This document shows, one piece after another, positions 22,401 through 23,758 of a DNA stretch of 23,758 nucleotides. The notes under the pieces were generated by a model. It saw only the letters and a program-made list of their open reading frames with translations. It was not told the DNA's origin and ran no database searches. The translations under genes were made by a program, and so were the position numbers. Numbering within the stretch: position 1 is the first letter of the stretch; each line of letters starts with the position of its first letter. Source of the DNA: Nitriliruptorales bacterium (lineage in GTDB: Bacteria > Actinomycetota > Nitriliruptoria > Euzebyales > Egibacteraceae); the NCBI GenBank assembly GCA_007126835.1, contig SLAO01000043.1:1-23758 (forward strand), given 5' to 3'.

Positions 22401-23335
22401 CTGGACGGGGCGCCGGCGGCGAGGATGATCTTGCTCGCGTCGCGGTCCACGTCGGTGGCCAGGAACGCGACGCTGTGCGCCTCGGCGGCGTGCTGGACGG
22501 CGTCGATGACCGATTCGACAGCGTCCGCGGCCGTTGCCGGGCCCTGCCGCGCGATGAGCTCGTCGGTGCCCGAAAAGCGCAGGAAGGCGACGGTGACCAG
22601 GCGGTGCTCTGGCTCCCGCGCGCGTTGGTCGAGGTAGTCGCGCAGCGCGGCGGGCACGCACACTCGAGCGAGGTCATCGTGACGCTCGGGCGGTGACGTC
22701 GGTTCGCGGTTGCTCACTGGTGCTGCGGTGCGCAGGGCACGACCCTGGCGACGGTCGGCCCGGGCGACCAGATCCCCAGGCAGTCCGGCGACGGTGGTGT
22801 GGCTGACTCGGACCTCACCAGCCTGGGCGGCGGCCTCCACGGCCACGGTCTCGCTGACCCCCGGGCCGGCGATGACGAGCTCGCGATGCGACGGCCCCAC
22901 GAGGAACGCGTGCACGGTGCCGGCGTGCACGCCAATCGATACCCGCAGGGTCACTGGTCCCGCCGAGGTCTCCACGCGGGCGACCCGCTGCAGCGCCGCG
23001 CGCATGCCCAGCGCAGCCCGGCTGGCGGTCAACCCCTGCTCGTCACCCGGGAAGAACAGCAGCAGCGCGTCGCCGCCGAACTTGAGCAAGCTGCCGCCTT
23101 CGGCGTCGACGACCGCCAGCAGATCGGCGAAGCGGCTGCCGATGACGTCGGTCAGCTCCTCGGCCCCGATCCGGCCTCGGGAGGCCAGGCGCTCGGACAG
23201 CGCGGTAAACCCCGACACGTCGACCAGCGCCAGCGACCCCTCGAGCACCTGCCAGCGACGCTCGGGCGTCGTGCGCAACCAGTCGAGGGCGAGCCGGGGC
23301 ACGTATGGGGTCAGCCCGTGCTCCAGCGTCGGCAT
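19472..23335 (-). CDS. tandem class III cyclase-like domains - AAA ATPase - TPR signalling protein
   Basis: 1,287 residues from ATG 23335. Cyclase-like domain 1 (about 32-185) has VDVSGFT with Asp39 and LLKFGGDALLLFF with Asp89, the two metal-binding aspartates. Domain 2 (about 243-400) lacks both (Arg253, Gly308) but has GDVVNVAARL with Asn366 and Arg370, which domain 1 lacks (Ser161, Ala165). An ATPase follows: PLVGRGAELEVLDRAL, Walker A GEPGVGKS (461-468) and Walker B LLVVEDAQWLD (584-593). The C-terminal third is helical with TPR-like repeats, such as NNMGGIAFWQGRWDEALARY and NNIGEILADQGRLEEAESLF. No helix-turn-helix is seen, so it is not a MalT/LuxR regulator. The frame is open ~110 codons upstream without homology; ATG 23335 has GGGGGA six bases before, ATG 23341 is an alternative. 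The stop overlaps that of the convergent neighbour. Confidence 0.9.
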   Translation of the reverse strand: MPTLEHGLTPYVPRLALDWLRTTPERRWQVLEGSLALVDVSGFTALSERLASRGRIGAEELTDVIGSRFADLLAVVDAEGGSLLKFGGDALLLFFPGDEQGLTASRAALGMRAALQRVARVETSAGPVTLRVSIGVHAGTVHAFLVGPSHRELVIAGPGVSETVAVEAAAQAGEVRVSHTTVAGLPGDLVARADRRQGRALRTAAPVSNREPTSPPERHDDLARVCVPAALRDYLDQRAREPEHRLVTVAFLRFSGTDELIARQGPATAADAVESVIDAVQHAAEAHSVAFLATDVDRDASKIILAAGAPSSGGNDEERMLLAMRELAVADVAAPLQMGVHAGAVFAGDVGPPHRRTYTVMGDVVNVAARLMSRARPGQILASDAVIGQSRTTFATDTVEGLELKGKRQRVQARLVGPAQGTRPHQGPRLPLVGRGAELEVLDRALAEARAGRGRVLELVGEPGVGKSRLVEELVERAAGFTVRQMAGEMYRAAIPYAPLRSLLRGLLGVSPGADSTVAAEHLQRVLEQSLPELLPWAPLLAIPLDADVPATPATESLSEQFRRDRLHSVTAQLLAWACREPTLLVVEDAQWLDEASADLLRALAGHAGEHAWLLCLTQRAGDGRMIPDEHGDVLTLEPLDPGAAARLADAATDDAPLPPHEMAALLERSGGNPLYLQELVAAVRAGGLGGLPDSVEALVTARIDLLTPDARALLRHVSVLGQRFSRTLVDAVAPEARTRQEVWAQLDGFLDHERDEVAFRHSLIRDAAYDGLAYRLRRRLHAAAADTIAAEDGGASELLSFHYFLAARYEAAWVHSLAAARNAASIYAHEAAARFYRRALDAAEHLEDIPREELGRTAEALGDAQERLGDFAQAGAAYRDARRAMADPVDQARLWLKHARVQARLRRFSQALGSITRGLRRIEGTEHPAAQRQRAELQVWYGHFRQAQGHHDRALAWTQAAIDAAEQADAREVLAHAYRLLDWIHLDLGQPEEAVYAERALQLYEELGDLPNQASVLNNMGGIAFWQGRWDEALARYERALELDERTGDVVGAASGRNNIGEILADQGRLEEAESLFREAERVFRAVGDRTILAHVTANLGRVAGRKDRFEEAHHQLREARRTWQEVGAEVQALEADARIAEVYVLAGDAASALGFADAASARSASRTGVAAQEPVLDRVRAYALLQLDELDEARAAAQRCLEAARARDADYELALGKRALALVAERQGTGEAAALRAESQTILDRLGVRSLPEIPGEVILEVRAPGDLVPDETELQGARPQRTRG

Positions 23336-23379
23336 CGTCATCCCCCGGATCGCCCCGGACTCGTCGCGGGGCCCGGTAC

Positions 23380-23396
23380 CTGGAGGGTACAGGGTG
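23380..23396. repeat. short inverted repeat GTACC / GGTAC upstream of the cyclase-ATPase gene
   Basis: GTACC and GGTAC are spaced by five bases about 45-60 bases upstream of the ATG at 23335. The arms are short, so chance is a real possibility. No clear promoter hexamers are seen in the 230-base stretch between this gene and the ald remnant. Confidence 0.25.
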
Positions 23397-23567
23397 CACG
23401 ACGCCCGCTCCTCCGCCGTCGCTGGTGGCACCTTCTTCGCGGTGGGGGGCGCGAAACCGGATGAACCCTCGGGTACCGTGCCCCCAACGGGCCAGCGGTG
23501 TGTGGACAGAGGGAGCGGGATGGCGGTCAGGACGATCTGGCTGCGTGGGTAGGGCCACTCGGAGCGC

Positions 23568-23758
23568 TGGGGCCTCTTTGACCTTGACCACGACATCGGC
23601 GCCCTACGCGTTGCCCGCCTCCGGCACGATCTTGGCCCCGGCCTCCCCGTACTACCCGTCGAAGAAGCCCGCACCCTGCCCGGCGCCGCTCTCGACGAGC
23701 ACGCCGTGGCCTGCCTCGACCGCGGTCGCGACCGCGTGGGGGTCGAGGGCCACCCGGC
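23568..23758 (-). pseudogene. ald: alanine dehydrogenase N-terminal fragment, broken by two TAG stops
   Basis: Reading the minus strand from 23756 gives RVALDPHAVATAVEAGHGVL and then VESGAGQGAGFFDG, a TAG at 23654-23652, YGEAGAKIVPEAGNA, a second TAG at 23606-23604, then GADVVVKVKEAP. In one frame throughout, this matches the N-terminal domain of alanine dehydrogenase (RVALTP, AGHEVLVESGAG, AGAxI, ADVVVKVKEP) or the related PntA subunit; RVAL and AGH favour Ald. The second stop falls where the family usually has Trp (TGG to TAG). Homology ends near 23568 and the rest of the ~370-residue enzyme is absent. The start codon, about 15 codons upstream, is outside the window. I read it as a decayed, truncated gene. 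Confidence 0.75.

Noticed and set aside
23342..23674. ~110-residue N-terminal extension of the cyclase-ATPase protein
   Set aside because: It is rich in Arg/Pro/Ser with no domain, and it overlaps the ald remnant in another frame; the first cyclase domain begins soon after ATG 23335.
23568..23758. Reading the two TAG codons as pyrrolysine or other recoding
   Set aside because: No tRNA or synthetase is in view, the rest of the enzyme is missing, and neither position is a known recoding site in Ald.

Overview
The window is very GC-rich, compact, protein-coding DNA with GTG starts and GGAGG-type ribosome binding sites. It carries no tRNA, rRNA, CRISPR array, insertion sequence or phage gene that I can see. 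The gene set points to a free-living aerobic actinobacterium: a large ACT-regulated NAD-glutamate dehydrogenase, glucosyl-3-phosphoglycerate synthase, a caa3-type cytochrome oxidase and a cyclase/ATPase/TPR signalling protein. A deep-branching class such as Nitriliruptoria or Acidimicrobiia is a guess from gene content only.

Layout. 1-283 (-): start of an ABC1/UbiB-family kinase-like gene cut by the window edge. 445-2378 (+): lemA, an HtpX-like M48 membrane protease and a YjbQ-family protein. 2408-3305 (-): methylglyoxal synthase behind a universal stress protein. 3380-8753 (+): a tight operon of a GerW/YtfJ-family protein, a two-ACT-domain protein and the ~1,540-residue NAD-glutamate dehydrogenase; the last gene appears to begin at a non-canonical ATC codon. 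8814-10103 (-): citrate synthase. 10284-12053 (+): a GH13_18 phosphorylase, best read as glucosylglycerate phosphorylase. 12072-17892 (-): a respiratory block ctaC-ctaD-ctaE-ctaF, then a membrane-anchored cupredoxin whose stop overlaps the start of gpgS. 18309-19475 (+): a secreted six-cysteine protein of unknown function. 19472-23335 (-): a protein with two cyclase-like domains, an ATPase domain and TPRs. 23568-23758 (-): the decayed start of an alanine dehydrogenase gene with two in-frame TAG stops.

How it fits together. Glutamate dehydrogenase (2-oxoglutarate supply) and citrate synthase are convergent neighbours at the TCA-cycle entry. The caa3 oxidase has lipoprotein subunit II with a fused cytochrome c domain, plus subunits I, III and IV, and takes electrons to oxygen; the cupredoxin is a plausible extra electron carrier or copper protein. 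gpgS and the GH13_18 phosphorylase are convergent and would make and degrade glucosylglycerate-type compatible solutes. gpgS is translationally coupled to the cupredoxin gene, an unexpected link between osmolyte synthesis and respiration.

No wholly new multi-gene defence or mobile system is visible. The most distinctive observations are the complementary division of catalytic residues between the two cyclase domains, the probable ATC start, the coupling of gpgS to the oxidase cluster, an insertion next to the CuA site of subunit II, and the double-amber ald remnant.
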